Shown: positions 1-7,487 of the stretch, one piece after another
Layout: each line of letters begins with the position of its first letter
How positions within the stretch are numbered: position 1 is the first letter of the stretch
From: Eubacteriales Family XIII. Incertae Sedis bacterium
GTDB lineage: Bacteria; Bacillota; Clostridia; Peptostreptococcales; Anaerovoracaceae
Assembly: GCA_031257175.1 (NCBI GenBank)
Contig: JAIRPE010000101.1
Coordinates: 1-33,019, forward strand
Length of the DNA stretch: 33,019 nucleotides
Direction of reading: 5' to 3'
Notes under the pieces: generated by a model
What the model was told of the DNA's origin: nothing
What the model saw: only the letters and a program-made list of their open reading frames with translations
Database searches by the model: none
Made by a program: the position numbers and the translations under genes

Positions 1-2
1 AT

Positions 3-80
3 GGGCCCGACGCGAGGAAACCGCCCCGAGGCGCCGCGCTGGCAAGCCTGATGGCCGCCCTGCTGGCAAGAGCGGGATAA
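3..80 (+). CDS. Possible C-terminal tail of a gene cut by the window edge
   Basis: One frame is open from the window edge to a TAA at 78-80 and reads as 25 residues ending in an alanine- and leucine-rich helix (ALASLMAALLARAG). That would suit the end of a larger protein starting outside the window. The stretch is short and GC-rich, so an open frame by chance is quite possible. No function can be given. Confidence 0.2.
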   Translation, partial: GPDARKPPRGAALASLMAALLARAG

Positions 81-183
81 GACGGCGGGAGAGCCAGTCC
101 GGCGGCCCCCTCCCGTGCCCCGCCATCGTCCGAATACCTTTCACGTCGAATTCTCCTAAATATAGTAAATAACGACATAATAA

Positions 184-192
184 TGGTATAAT
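184..192 (+). promoter_or_regulatory. Extended -10 promoter for the GH31 gene
   Basis: TGG followed by a perfect TATAAT (187-192) forms an extended -10 element inside an AT-rich stretch (about 155-200) that contrasts with the GC-rich flanks. No good -35 hexamer lies 16-18 bases upstream, as is usual for extended -10 promoters. Transcription from about 199 would give a leader of roughly 235 bases before the GH31 start codon. Confidence 0.5.
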
Positions 193-209
193 ACCTATAG
201 TGGATACAT

Positions 210-258
210 GAAACAGTTTGACTTTTTCCCATGGGACAGATCCTGAAAAAACTGTTTC
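210..258. repeat. Inverted repeat in the GH31 leader, nested around a palindrome
   Basis: GAAACAGTTT (210-219) and AAACTGTTTC (249-258) are a perfect 10-base inverted repeat. Between them sits the 8-base palindrome CCCATGGG (228-235). The repeat starts about 10 bases after the expected transcription start, so it could be an operator or a leader hairpin. The remaining leader (259-433) has no gene; I see no known riboswitch consensus in it. Confidence 0.5.
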
Positions 259-433
259 TGCCCGGCGACCGACTTAAAATTTGATGAGGCACGGAGGGAA
301 AAGCGGCACGGCAAGAATCACAAGGCGATGTCGGAGGATAGGTTTTTTGAAGTCCCCCGCAGGAGGCTTCAGTTTTAGGGGCCAGTCGGCGCGGGAAGCG
401 CCGTCTCCCTTGAAAAGGAAAGGAAGGTTTTTT

Positions 434-3400
434 ATGGGAAATTTAAAAAAACTCATGAGTATCGTGACGGCTTGCGCCACGCTTTTTGGCGCACAGACTT
501 TCGTATCCGCCTCTCCGTTGCCTGACGCCTCGACCGCCCAGTCGATAAACCTCGACTTAGGAGGCGCGAAGCTGAAGATCCAGGCATATGCGGACGACAT
601 TGTGCGTGTCCGGTATTCGCCGGACGGTAATTTCCTGACGAAGGATTTTGATGACGACAGGTACATAGCCACGTTCGTTGACCCAAAAGCCGACTTGGCG
701 CCGATAGACATGCAAATAACCGATGACGGCGCGGTTGTAACCGCCAAAACCGCCAAGCTGGACATCAGGGTGAACAAATCGACGGGCGCGGTTTCTTACT
801 ATGACAAGGAAGGCGCCCTTATACTGGCCGAAAAGGATCGAACATTCAGTCCTGCCGGAGTCGGCGGCCGGGATGTTTTCAGCGTGACCCAGCGGTTCAG
901 CTCGCCTGCCGCGGAGCGCCTGTATGGCTTCGGCAACGTAAATGAAAAACTCGGGCTCAAAGGCGATAATGTTTCTGTCCGCCAGACGAACACAGGGAAA
1001 CGTACGCCTATGTTCGTGTCGAACCTTGGTTACGGCATACTGTTTGACATGACTTCAAACGGTTCGCTTAACTGGGCGGACGGCAACGCCACGTATGGCT
1101 ATACGGCCAGCGCCGCCGACTCGATGGATTACTACTTCTTCTACGGCCCCGAAGCGGATGCTGTTGTCGCGGATTACCGCAAGGTGACAGGTCAGGCCAC
1201 CATGCTGCCTAAGAGCGCGTTCGGCTACACCCAGTCGCGCAACCGCTATGCGTCGCAGACGGAGCTTGTCAGCATAGTCAACCAGTTCAGAGAGAAAAAG
1301 ATACCGCTTGACACGATAGTGATCGACTACTACTGGTGGAACGGGGGGTTCAACAACATAATGGAGGCAAGCTCCAACTGGAACAACCTCGCAGGCACGA
1401 TGAACACGTTGCACGATAAAAATGTGTCTGCGTCTATATCCATCTGGCCCTCCTTTGATCTGGGGACTACGACGTCCAATTACTTGCAGTCCAACTATCC
1501 GGGGATACTTCTGACATCCGACAGCGGCGGATTCGGCGGCACGCGTTACGATCCGTCGTCTGACGCGTACAGAAAAGCTTACTGGAAGCTTATCAATGAC
1601 CATGTTTTCAGCAAAGGCTTGGATTCTATCTGGCTTGACGCATGTGAGCCGGAAGCGGGCACGTGGGCTTCGAACGGGACGAATTTGCAGGTAGCCTACG
1701 GAAACGCGCGTCCGATCGGCGCTATATACCCGTTATTGACTAACAAGGGCGTTTATGAGGGGCAACGCTCCGAACCCGGCAACACGAAGCGCGTTAACTC
1801 TCTGTCCAGGGGCGCGGTCGCGGGCATACAGCGCTACGGGATCCAGAGCTGGTCGGGCGACATCGCGTCCGGCTTCGATTCGTTGCGGGCGGAAATCAAA
1901 GGCGTCCTCAACTTCTCAGCGGCAGGACTCCCATATTTCTCGACGGACACGGGCGGATATTTCACTTTTAACAGCGCTGACGGGAACGGGCGGGAGATGT
2001 TTCTGCGCTGGCTCCAGTTCTCGACGTTCAACAGCATTATGCGCGTACATGGCGAGAACGCCGGCGGCGGCAATAACCGTGAGCCGTGGCAGTTCGGCGG
2101 CGAATACGAAAAATATATCACGAGTTACATAAACCTGCGCGAGAGGCTTATGCCGTATACCTATTCGCTGGCAGGGAAGGTCACGCAGGACGGGTACACC
2201 ATGGTGCGTCCGTTGGTGTTCGATTTCAGGCAGGACGCGGACGCGATAAATGTTCAGGATCAATTTATGTTCGGGCCGTCGCTCCTCGTAAACCCCGTTT
2301 ACACGTTGGGCCAACGGGAAAAGAGCATTTATCTCCCTGCCGGGCGGTGGGTGGATTTCTGGACTGGCGTTGCCACGTCGAGCGCGGGGCAGACGTTCAC
2401 GGCGAAAGCCCCCCTTGACAAATTGCCGCTGTTCGTGAAGGCCGGCTCGATCATTCCTATGGGCCCGTTCATCCAGTACGCCGAAGAATCGGCCGATCCG
2501 ACGGAAATCCGCGTGTATATGGGCGATAACGGCAAGTTCACGCTCTACGAAGACGAAGGCGGCAACTATAACTACGAGCAAGGCAAGTTTTCCGAGATTC
2601 CCTTCGAATGGGACGAGGCTTCTAAGACCCTCAAAATAGGGGCTCGTTCGGGAAGCTTTGACGGAATGTTGGAGAATCGCGTGTTTAACCTGGTTTTCGT
2701 TCAGCCGGGATACGGCACGGGAGTAGATCTGTCATCGAAATATCAGGCGACCGTGAATTATGACGGGAATGCGGCACAGGCGGTTTTTAACCCTGACTGG
2801 AAAATTCCGCTTCCTCCCATAGACCCGGAAACCCTGCCCAAGCCCGAACCTGCCCCAAAACCGCTGACTGCGGCAAAATCCATGGTAGGAGAGTGGTTGT
2901 TTGAGGAAGGCGAGGGACTGCGCATAAAGGACACGTCCGGCCATTTCAACGACGGCGGGTTGGTGACGTCGGACTCAAATGTCTGGAGGGAAGGCAAGTC
3001 GGGCCTGGCCCTAAATTACACTGGCGGCGGGAACACGTTTGTTCAGGCGAACAATAGCGAATCTTTGCAAATCACGAATGAAGTCACTTTTTCAGGATGG
3101 ATTTACCCGCAGTCAGGCAGTTCCAATTTCAGGTTCATTATGAGCAAAGGCGGCAATGACGGCCCCAACCCTGGGTATCCCGGATTTTGCCTGCTCCTGG
3201 CCAATAACGCTAACAACAGGCTGCAGTTGGAGATGCAGACGGCAAAAAACGCGTCAGGAGCCACGAGCAAATCGACCATTGCCATGTCAAGCGGCAGCAT
3301 TCCCTATGACCAATGGACGCATGTGGCGTTTACTTGGAAAGGAGCGGCGGCAGGAGGCGACGGGATTGCTCGAATTTATGTCAACGGCGCGCAGGCGGCT

Positions 3401-5782
3401 TCCGGAAGTTTCAGCGGCCCGATTGGCGTGAACGACGAGCCGCTCAATATTGGACGCAACAGCGCCAATAACAGCGGCTATCCGCTATGTTTCTATGGCT
3501 CTATTGACGAGGCGCGTCTGTTTAATTACGCGCTGACCCAAGATGACATAGTCAAGCTTGCCAATATGCAAAACGTTTCCGCGCCCAATCCCCGGAATAT
3601 AAGCGTCACGCCCGGCGATTCCGCTTTGACCGTGACATGGGACGATCCCGTTGAAGCTTCGCTTGAGCGCGTAATAGTTTCATGCGCCCCCCATGACGGC
3701 GGCGCCCCTATGGTGTTCAATGTGCCAAAAGGCGTCGGATCGCAGGCGATAACAGGATTGGAAAATGGGAAATACTACCAAGTGCTTCTCCAGTCTGTTC
3801 TGAGCGGCGGAATGACTTCAGAGGGCGTATATGTCGTCGGTCGCGCCGCGCCGTACATGTCCGCCGTTGAAAACGCCGTTATTTATGACAGCGACGTATA
3901 TGGGTATGTCGTAAACAATTCCGGTCGGAGTCTTAGCGGCAAAGTCAAGGCTGAAGTGTTTGAAGGAGGCGTAGAGCCTGTAAAAACGACGATTTTGGAC
4001 AATTTCATTGTCGCTGGAATGGATATGCTTAGGTTTAAGGCGGATATTGGCGATTTTGTAAGCGGGCAGACAGTGAAGCTTTCCTTCGTCGATGAAAACG
4101 GCGAGGCTCTTTCGGGAACAGTGACGCTTGTTCGCCGTCAGACGGTTCCGCCGATTGACCCTGACATGTTGCCGAAGCCGGATCTTCCGTCGGTCGTGAA
4201 ACCGGACGCGCCCGCCAGGGCTATGGTCGGCGAATGGCTGTTCGAGGAAGGGACAGGCACGAAAATTAACGACACGTCCGGTCTTGGCAACGACGGCGTT
4301 CTAAAAGCCTCGAACGCGAACGTGTGGGCGGTAGGCGGCGGCAAACAGGGCTCGGCGTTGAACTATGCCGGCGGGGGCAACACGTTTGTGGAGATAGCGA
4401 ACGGCGAATCGTTGCAAATCGCGGACGAGATAACGTTTTCAGGTTGGATACGCCCGTCGAGCGGCAACTCCGGCTACAGATTCATCGCCGCCAAGGGCGG
4501 CAACGACAGCGGCCATCCGGGATATTGCCTGTTGTTGCAGAACAACGCAAACAACAGGATTCAACTGGAGATACAAACGCCTAGGAACAGTTCCGGCGCC
4601 ACTGTGAAATCGACGGTCGCCGCTAACGCCAACATACCCTACGACCAATGGTCGCACGTGGCGTTCACATGGAAAGGCCAGGCGGCCGGAGGTGATAGCG
4701 TCGCAAGGTTGTACGTCAATGGGGCTGAGGTCGGCAGCGGGAGTTTCGTCGGGCCGATAGGAGTCAATGACGAGCCGCTGAACATCGGTCGCAACAGCAC
4801 GAATAACGCCGGATACCCACTGTGCTTTTACGGGCTTATCGATGAGACGAGACTGTTCAACTACGCGCTGACGCGGGACGAGATAGTGGAACTGGCAAAT
4901 ATGCGGAGAGTCACGGCGCTTAACCCGCAAAACGTAAAAATAGTTCCCGGCGACAAGAGCGTCGTGGTTACATGGGATGATCCTGACGAGGAATCCTTGG
5001 AGCGTGTCAATGTGGCCTGCGAGCCATACGCGGGCGGGACGGCGCAAAGCTTTTCGGTAGGCAAGGGCATCGAGACGCTCACGATAACCGGATTAGAAAA
5101 CGGTGAGTACTATCGGGTGCTTTTGCAGAGCGTTTTGGACGACGGGCGCACGTCAAGCGGCATATACGCCGTTGGAAAAGCCGCGCCGTTCCTAGCCGGA
5201 ATTGAGGCTGCGGTCACCCATGGCGATAAGCTTTATGGCTATGTGGTGAACAACGCGGCGACAAGCCTGAGCGGAAAGCTTGTGGCGGAAGTGTTCAAAA
5301 GCGGCGCCTCGACGCCGATAAAAACCGCCGTCGTCGAAGATTTGGCCATCGAGCCGTTGGGGATGACTAGCTTCGTGGCGGACTTGGGAGAATACGATGA
5401 CGATCAGAGCGTTAAAATTTCCTATATCAGCGGCACGGATGAAGATTTGGCTCAGCCTACGATCATCAGGCGTACTCTGATTTATGGCGGTTATTCTGAT
5501 TATCAGATATGCGGTTACGGTCTTTCGGAGGATTCTGTGGGAACGGTGACGGTTGTGGCGAAAGGCGGCCGCGCGGCATTTTTGATCGTCGCCGCCTACG
5601 ACGCGGCGGGCAGGCTCATAGACTCCAGAACCGCGAAGCTGTCACGGGCCGACAGCCCGAAGGCGTACGCCGTCGATTTCAGCTTAGTCGGCGCGGCGAG
5701 AGTCAGGGCGTTTATCTGGAGCGACACGTTTGCCCCATTAGCGGAGCCGTTGGATATAGCGTGGCGGAACAGGCAGAACTAG
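434..5782 (+). CDS. Secreted family 31 glycoside hydrolase with two LamG modules
   Basis: A 1,782-residue exported enzyme, predicted to hydrolyse alpha-glycosidic (glucosidic or xylosidic) bonds outside the cell. The ATG at 434 is chosen because AGGAAAGGAAGG lies just upstream and because it begins a clear signal peptide (lysines, hydrophobic core, cleavage near VSA-S at about residue 27); an open frame upstream has neither. The GH31 barrel spans about residues 255-640. It contains WLDACEPE with the likely nucleophile Asp402 and WSGD with the likely acid/base Asp476. The DUF5110-like beta region follows. From residue 794 there are two copies of a LamG, Fn3-like and beta-domain unit, then a final domain of about 100 residues. 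There is no SLH domain or sortase signal, so how it is held at the surface, if at all, is unclear. Substrate specificity cannot be read from the sequence. Confidence 0.9.
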   Translation: MGNLKKLMSIVTACATLFGAQTFVSASPLPDASTAQSINLDLGGAKLKIQAYADDIVRVRYSPDGNFLTKDFDDDRYIATFVDPKADLAPIDMQITDDGAVVTAKTAKLDIRVNKSTGAVSYYDKEGALILAEKDRTFSPAGVGGRDVFSVTQRFSSPAAERLYGFGNVNEKLGLKGDNVSVRQTNTGKRTPMFVSNLGYGILFDMTSNGSLNWADGNATYGYTASAADSMDYYFFYGPEADAVVADYRKVTGQATMLPKSAFGYTQSRNRYASQTELVSIVNQFREKKIPLDTIVIDYYWWNGGFNNIMEASSNWNNLAGTMNTLHDKNVSASISIWPSFDLGTTTSNYLQSNYPGILLTSDSGGFGGTRYDPSSDAYRKAYWKLINDHVFSKGLDSIWLDACEPEAGTWASNGTNLQVAYGNARPIGAIYPLLTNKGVYEGQRSEPGNTKRVNSLSRGAVAGIQRYGIQSWSGDIASGFDSLRAEIKGVLNFSAAGLPYFSTDTGGYFTFNSADGNGREMFLRWLQFSTFNSIMRVHGENAGGGNNREPWQFGGEYEKYITSYINLRERLMPYTYSLAGKVTQDGYTMVRPLVFDFRQDADAINVQDQFMFGPSLLVNPVYTLGQREKSIYLPAGRWVDFWTGVATSSAGQTFTAKAPLDKLPLFVKAGSIIPMGPFIQYAEESADPTEIRVYMGDNGKFTLYEDEGGNYNYEQGKFSEIPFEWDEASKTLKIGARSGSFDGMLENRVFNLVFVQPGYGTGVDLSSKYQATVNYDGNAAQAVFNPDWKIPLPPIDPETLPKPEPAPKPLTAAKSMVGEWLFEEGEGLRIKDTSGHFNDGGLVTSDSNVWREGKSGLALNYTGGGNTFVQANNSESLQITNEVTFSGWIYPQSGSSNFRFIMSKGGNDGPNPGYPGFCLLLANNANNRLQLEMQTAKNASGATSKSTIAMSSGSIPYDQWTHVAFTWKGAAAGGDGIARIYVNGAQAASGSFSGPIGVNDEPLNIGRNSANNSGYPLCFYGSIDEARLFNYALTQDDIVKLANMQNVSAPNPRNISVTPGDSALTVTWDDPVEASLERVIVSCAPHDGGAPMVFNVPKGVGSQAITGLENGKYYQVLLQSVLSGGMTSEGVYVVGRAAPYMSAVENAVIYDSDVYGYVVNNSGRSLSGKVKAEVFEGGVEPVKTTILDNFIVAGMDMLRFKADIGDFVSGQTVKLSFVDENGEALSGTVTLVRRQTVPPIDPDMLPKPDLPSVVKPDAPARAMVGEWLFEEGTGTKINDTSGLGNDGVLKASNANVWAVGGGKQGSALNYAGGGNTFVEIANGESLQIADEITFSGWIRPSSGNSGYRFIAAKGGNDSGHPGYCLLLQNNANNRIQLEIQTPRNSSGATVKSTVAANANIPYDQWSHVAFTWKGQAAGGDSVARLYVNGAEVGSGSFVGPIGVNDEPLNIGRNSTNNAGYPLCFYGLIDETRLFNYALTRDEIVELANMRRVTALNPQNVKIVPGDKSVVVTWDDPDEESLERVNVACEPYAGGTAQSFSVGKGIETLTITGLENGEYYRVLLQSVLDDGRTSSGIYAVGKAAPFLAGIEAAVTHGDKLYGYVVNNAATSLSGKLVAEVFKSGASTPIKTAVVEDLAIEPLGMTSFVADLGEYDDDQSVKISYISGTDEDLAQPTIIRRTLIYGGYSDYQICGYGLSEDSVGTVTVVAKGGRAAFLIVAAYDAAGRLIDSRTAKLSRADSPKAYAVDFSLVGAARVRAFIWSDTFAPLAEPLDIAWRNRQN
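2813..4147 (+). repeat. GH31 accessory unit, copy 1 (LamG, Fn3-like, beta domain)
   Basis: This unit of 445 codons starts at the linker PPIDPETLPKP and ends at VTLVRRQT. The LamG part (MVGEWLFEEG to about 3560) is a concanavalin-like carbohydrate-binding fold. It is followed by an Fn3-like part with VTWDDP and ITGLENGKYY, and a third beta domain with YGYVVNNSG. It is paired with the following unit. Confidence 0.85.
4148..5476 (+). repeat. GH31 accessory unit, copy 2
   Basis: This unit of 443 codons begins at PPIDPDMLPKP and ends at PTIIRRT. It follows copy 1 domain by domain. Many codons differ while residues are kept, for example at GVNDEPLNIGRNS, which points to an old duplication held by selection on the protein. 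Confidence 0.85.
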
Positions 5783-5823
5783 AATCCCGAACCGTCTGTT
5801 TCGTGACGGAGCGAATACTGTCA

Positions 5824-5861
5824 GAGCCCACCGACGAACGAGTGCGGTCGTCGGTGGGCTC
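5824..5861. terminator. Hairpin between convergent genes
   Basis: A perfect 14-base stem (5824-5837 with 5848-5861) around a 10-base loop lies 42 bases after the GH31 stop and 29 bases before the end of the convergent minus-strand gene. Neither strand has a good T-run after the stem. It is probably a terminator or transcript-end stabiliser shared by both genes. Confidence 0.55.
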
Positions 5862-5889
5862 CACTTGAAAAGCGCGGTGTCCCCGCCCC

Positions 5890-6432
5890 TCAGTCCCCGT
5901 CCTCCCCGTAAGCCCCCACGGAGAAAACATACTCGCTCAACGGGTAGTCCAGGCGCTCCGAGAAGTCGTAGTAATGCGTGTCGCCGCCCAGCGCCTCCAG
6001 GCGGGCCAGGGTCAGGGCGTCCAATACGGAAACCCGCGACTCATCCCCCGTCACGGCGTTCTCGCAGGCCACGGCGCCCTCCTCCAGGAACCAGCCCCTG
6101 AAGCGGAAAAACTCCTCGGCGTAGCTTCGCAGGCTCTCTTCCCGCGACGAGCCCTTCCCCGCCAGATCCGCCAGCCCGGTGAGGTTCTGGCCTATGGCGC
6201 TCATCAGGGAATGCAGCTCCACCTGATCGTCGGGCATGTTCTCCAGCATGTCCTGGAAATAGCCCTCCGTCAGCTCCGAGAGCGCGTGGGCGTCCGCCCC
6301 CGAGAAAAGGAGGAAAATCGGCTCGAAGGGTATGTCCGCCTCGGCCTCGACCAGGGCGGCGAACTGCTCAAAAAAAGAAAACCCCCCAGGCTCGTCGATT
6401 TCAACCAATTCCATCAGATCGCTCAGCTCCAA
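5890..6432 (-). CDS. Unrecognised acidic protein downstream of murI
   Basis: A 180-residue protein that I do not recognise. It is rich in Glu, Asp, Leu and Phe, with no signal peptide, membrane segment or obvious catalytic motif; it looks soluble and helical. The start is TTG at 6432, preceded by GGGAGG at a spacing of about six bases; the next ATG, seven codons in, has no such site. It begins 29 bases after the murI stop on the same strand, so the two are probably co-transcribed. No link with peptidoglycan can be claimed from position alone. The composition is biased throughout, but the frame is uninterrupted and the ribosome site is good, which argues that it is a real gene. Confidence 0.7.
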   Translation of the reverse strand: MELSDLMELVEIDEPGGFSFFEQFAALVEAEADIPFEPIFLLFSGADAHALSELTEGYFQDMLENMPDDQVELHSLMSAIGQNLTGLADLAGKGSSREESLRSYAEEFFRFRGWFLEEGAVACENAVTGDESRVSVLDALTLARLEALGGDTHYYDFSERLDYPLSEYVFSVGAYGEDGD

Positions 6433-6461
6433 GATTTTCCTCCCGTCCCCCTGCGGCCGTT

Positions 6462-7301
6462 TCAGCCCGTCTGCGTCCTCAGCGTCTGCCGCTTGTCCAG
6501 GTTGATGCTCCGAATCACGATGTCGTACTCAGTGTCCTCAAAAATCCTGTCCACCATCCGCACGAAATTCTCCGACAGGTCGCTGGCGAAAAACGTGTGT
6601 TCCCCCACCCTCGGGCCTGCGTGGAGGCGGTTCGCGTCCAGGGACTCCAGTATACTGGACAAAATCTCCTCGGACGGGTCGATAATCCTCAGCCCTGGGT
6701 ATATCCTCTCGATGTTCCGCCTGATCAACGGGTAGTGGGTGCAGCCCAGCACCAGCGTGCCGACGCGGCTCTCGGCGAAAAAGGAGTCCAGGTAGTGCCT
6801 TATGGTCAAGTCCATTATCTCGCTCTGGATGATACCCTCCTCGATGAGGGGCACGAAGGCGGGGCAGGGCTTCTGATATATGTCCAGCCCGTCGTTCTTC
6901 GACAGTATCTTCCTCCGGTAGGCGTTGCTGTGTATGGTCGCTCTGGTGCCGATGATGCCCACGCGGTGCCTCGCGGCGCAGGTTTCCGCCACCTTGCGGG
7001 CGGCAGGGCTTATTATCCCCAAAATAGGTATGGTCGGATGCCGCTCGCGCAGGTCGGCCAGGCAAGTGGCGCTGATGGTGTTGCAGGCGATGATAATCAT
7101 CTTCACGCCGTTCTCCGCCAAAAAATCCGTGATTTCCAGCGAGAACGCCTTTATGGTGGACACGGCCTTAGACCCGTAGGGGGTGCGGGCGGTGTCGCCG
7201 AAATATATTATTTCCTCGTTCGGCAGGGCCGTCATGATGTAGGGCAAGCACGTCAATCCTCCCAGACCTGAGTCGAAAATCCCTATAGGGCGGTCATCCA
7301 T
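6462..7301 (-). CDS. murI: Glutamate racemase
   Basis: Converts L-glutamate to D-glutamate for peptidoglycan in the cytoplasm, using two cysteines and no cofactor. The 279-residue length fits the family. Visible motifs are IGIFDSGLGGLT (6-17), GDTARTPYGSK (35-45), the first catalytic cysteine in ACNTISA (Cys73) and the second in LGCTHYPL (Cys187). The first cysteine motif has Ile where most family members have Ala (ACNTASA). The ATG at 7301 is used because GGGGA lies about six bases before it and MDDRPIGIFDSG is a typical N-terminus; the open frame extends 43 codons further upstream but reads as low-complexity arginine- and proline-rich sequence. It is followed by the acidic protein gene in an apparent two-gene unit. 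Confidence 0.95.
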   Translation of the reverse strand: MDDRPIGIFDSGLGGLTCLPYIMTALPNEEIIYFGDTARTPYGSKAVSTIKAFSLEITDFLAENGVKMIIIACNTISATCLADLRERHPTIPILGIISPAARKVAETCAARHRVGIIGTRATIHSNAYRRKILSKNDGLDIYQKPCPAFVPLIEEGIIQSEIMDLTIRHYLDSFFAESRVGTLVLGCTHYPLIRRNIERIYPGLRIIDPSEEILSSILESLDANRLHAGPRVGEHTFFASDLSENFVRMVDRIFEDTEYDIVIRSINLDKRQTLRTQTG

Positions 7302-7432
7302 CGCTTCCCCTTTCTGACGCCGGCCTCCAACTAAAACGCCCCGCGCCCCTGAACGCGGCTCCCTCGGAGGGCCGCGCCCCATGGCGCGTTCGGGCTTTGC
7401 GGGCGGCGAGCGGCGCCTAGGGCGGCACATGC

Positions 7433-7461
7433 TCGACTTAACACCCGTTATATATTATAAT
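7433..7461 (+). promoter_or_regulatory. Likely pepF promoter
   Basis: TATAAT at 7456-7461 is preceded, at a 17-base spacing, by TCGACT (7433-7438), a weak -35. A second TATAAT overlaps at 7461-7466. The start point would fall close to the ribosome binding site, giving a very short leader. Confidence 0.4.
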
Positions 7462-7482
7462 ATAATATGAAAATGGAGGCAA
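7454..7482 (-). promoter_or_regulatory. Possible murI promoter overlapping the pepF promoter
   Basis: On the minus strand TTGCCT (7482-7477) and TATAAT (7459-7454) are separated by exactly 17 bases. The elements share the AT-rich patch with the divergent pepF promoter and reach into the pepF ribosome binding site. The murI leader would be about 145 bases and GC-rich, with a hairpin near 7348-7375. Confidence 0.35.
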
Positions 7483-7487
7483 TCGCA

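Noticed and set aside
259-433. Riboswitch in the GH31 leader
   Set aside because: I compared it by eye with c-di-GMP, fluoride, cobalamin, TPP, THF, guanidine and molybdenum-cofactor patterns; no conserved core matched.
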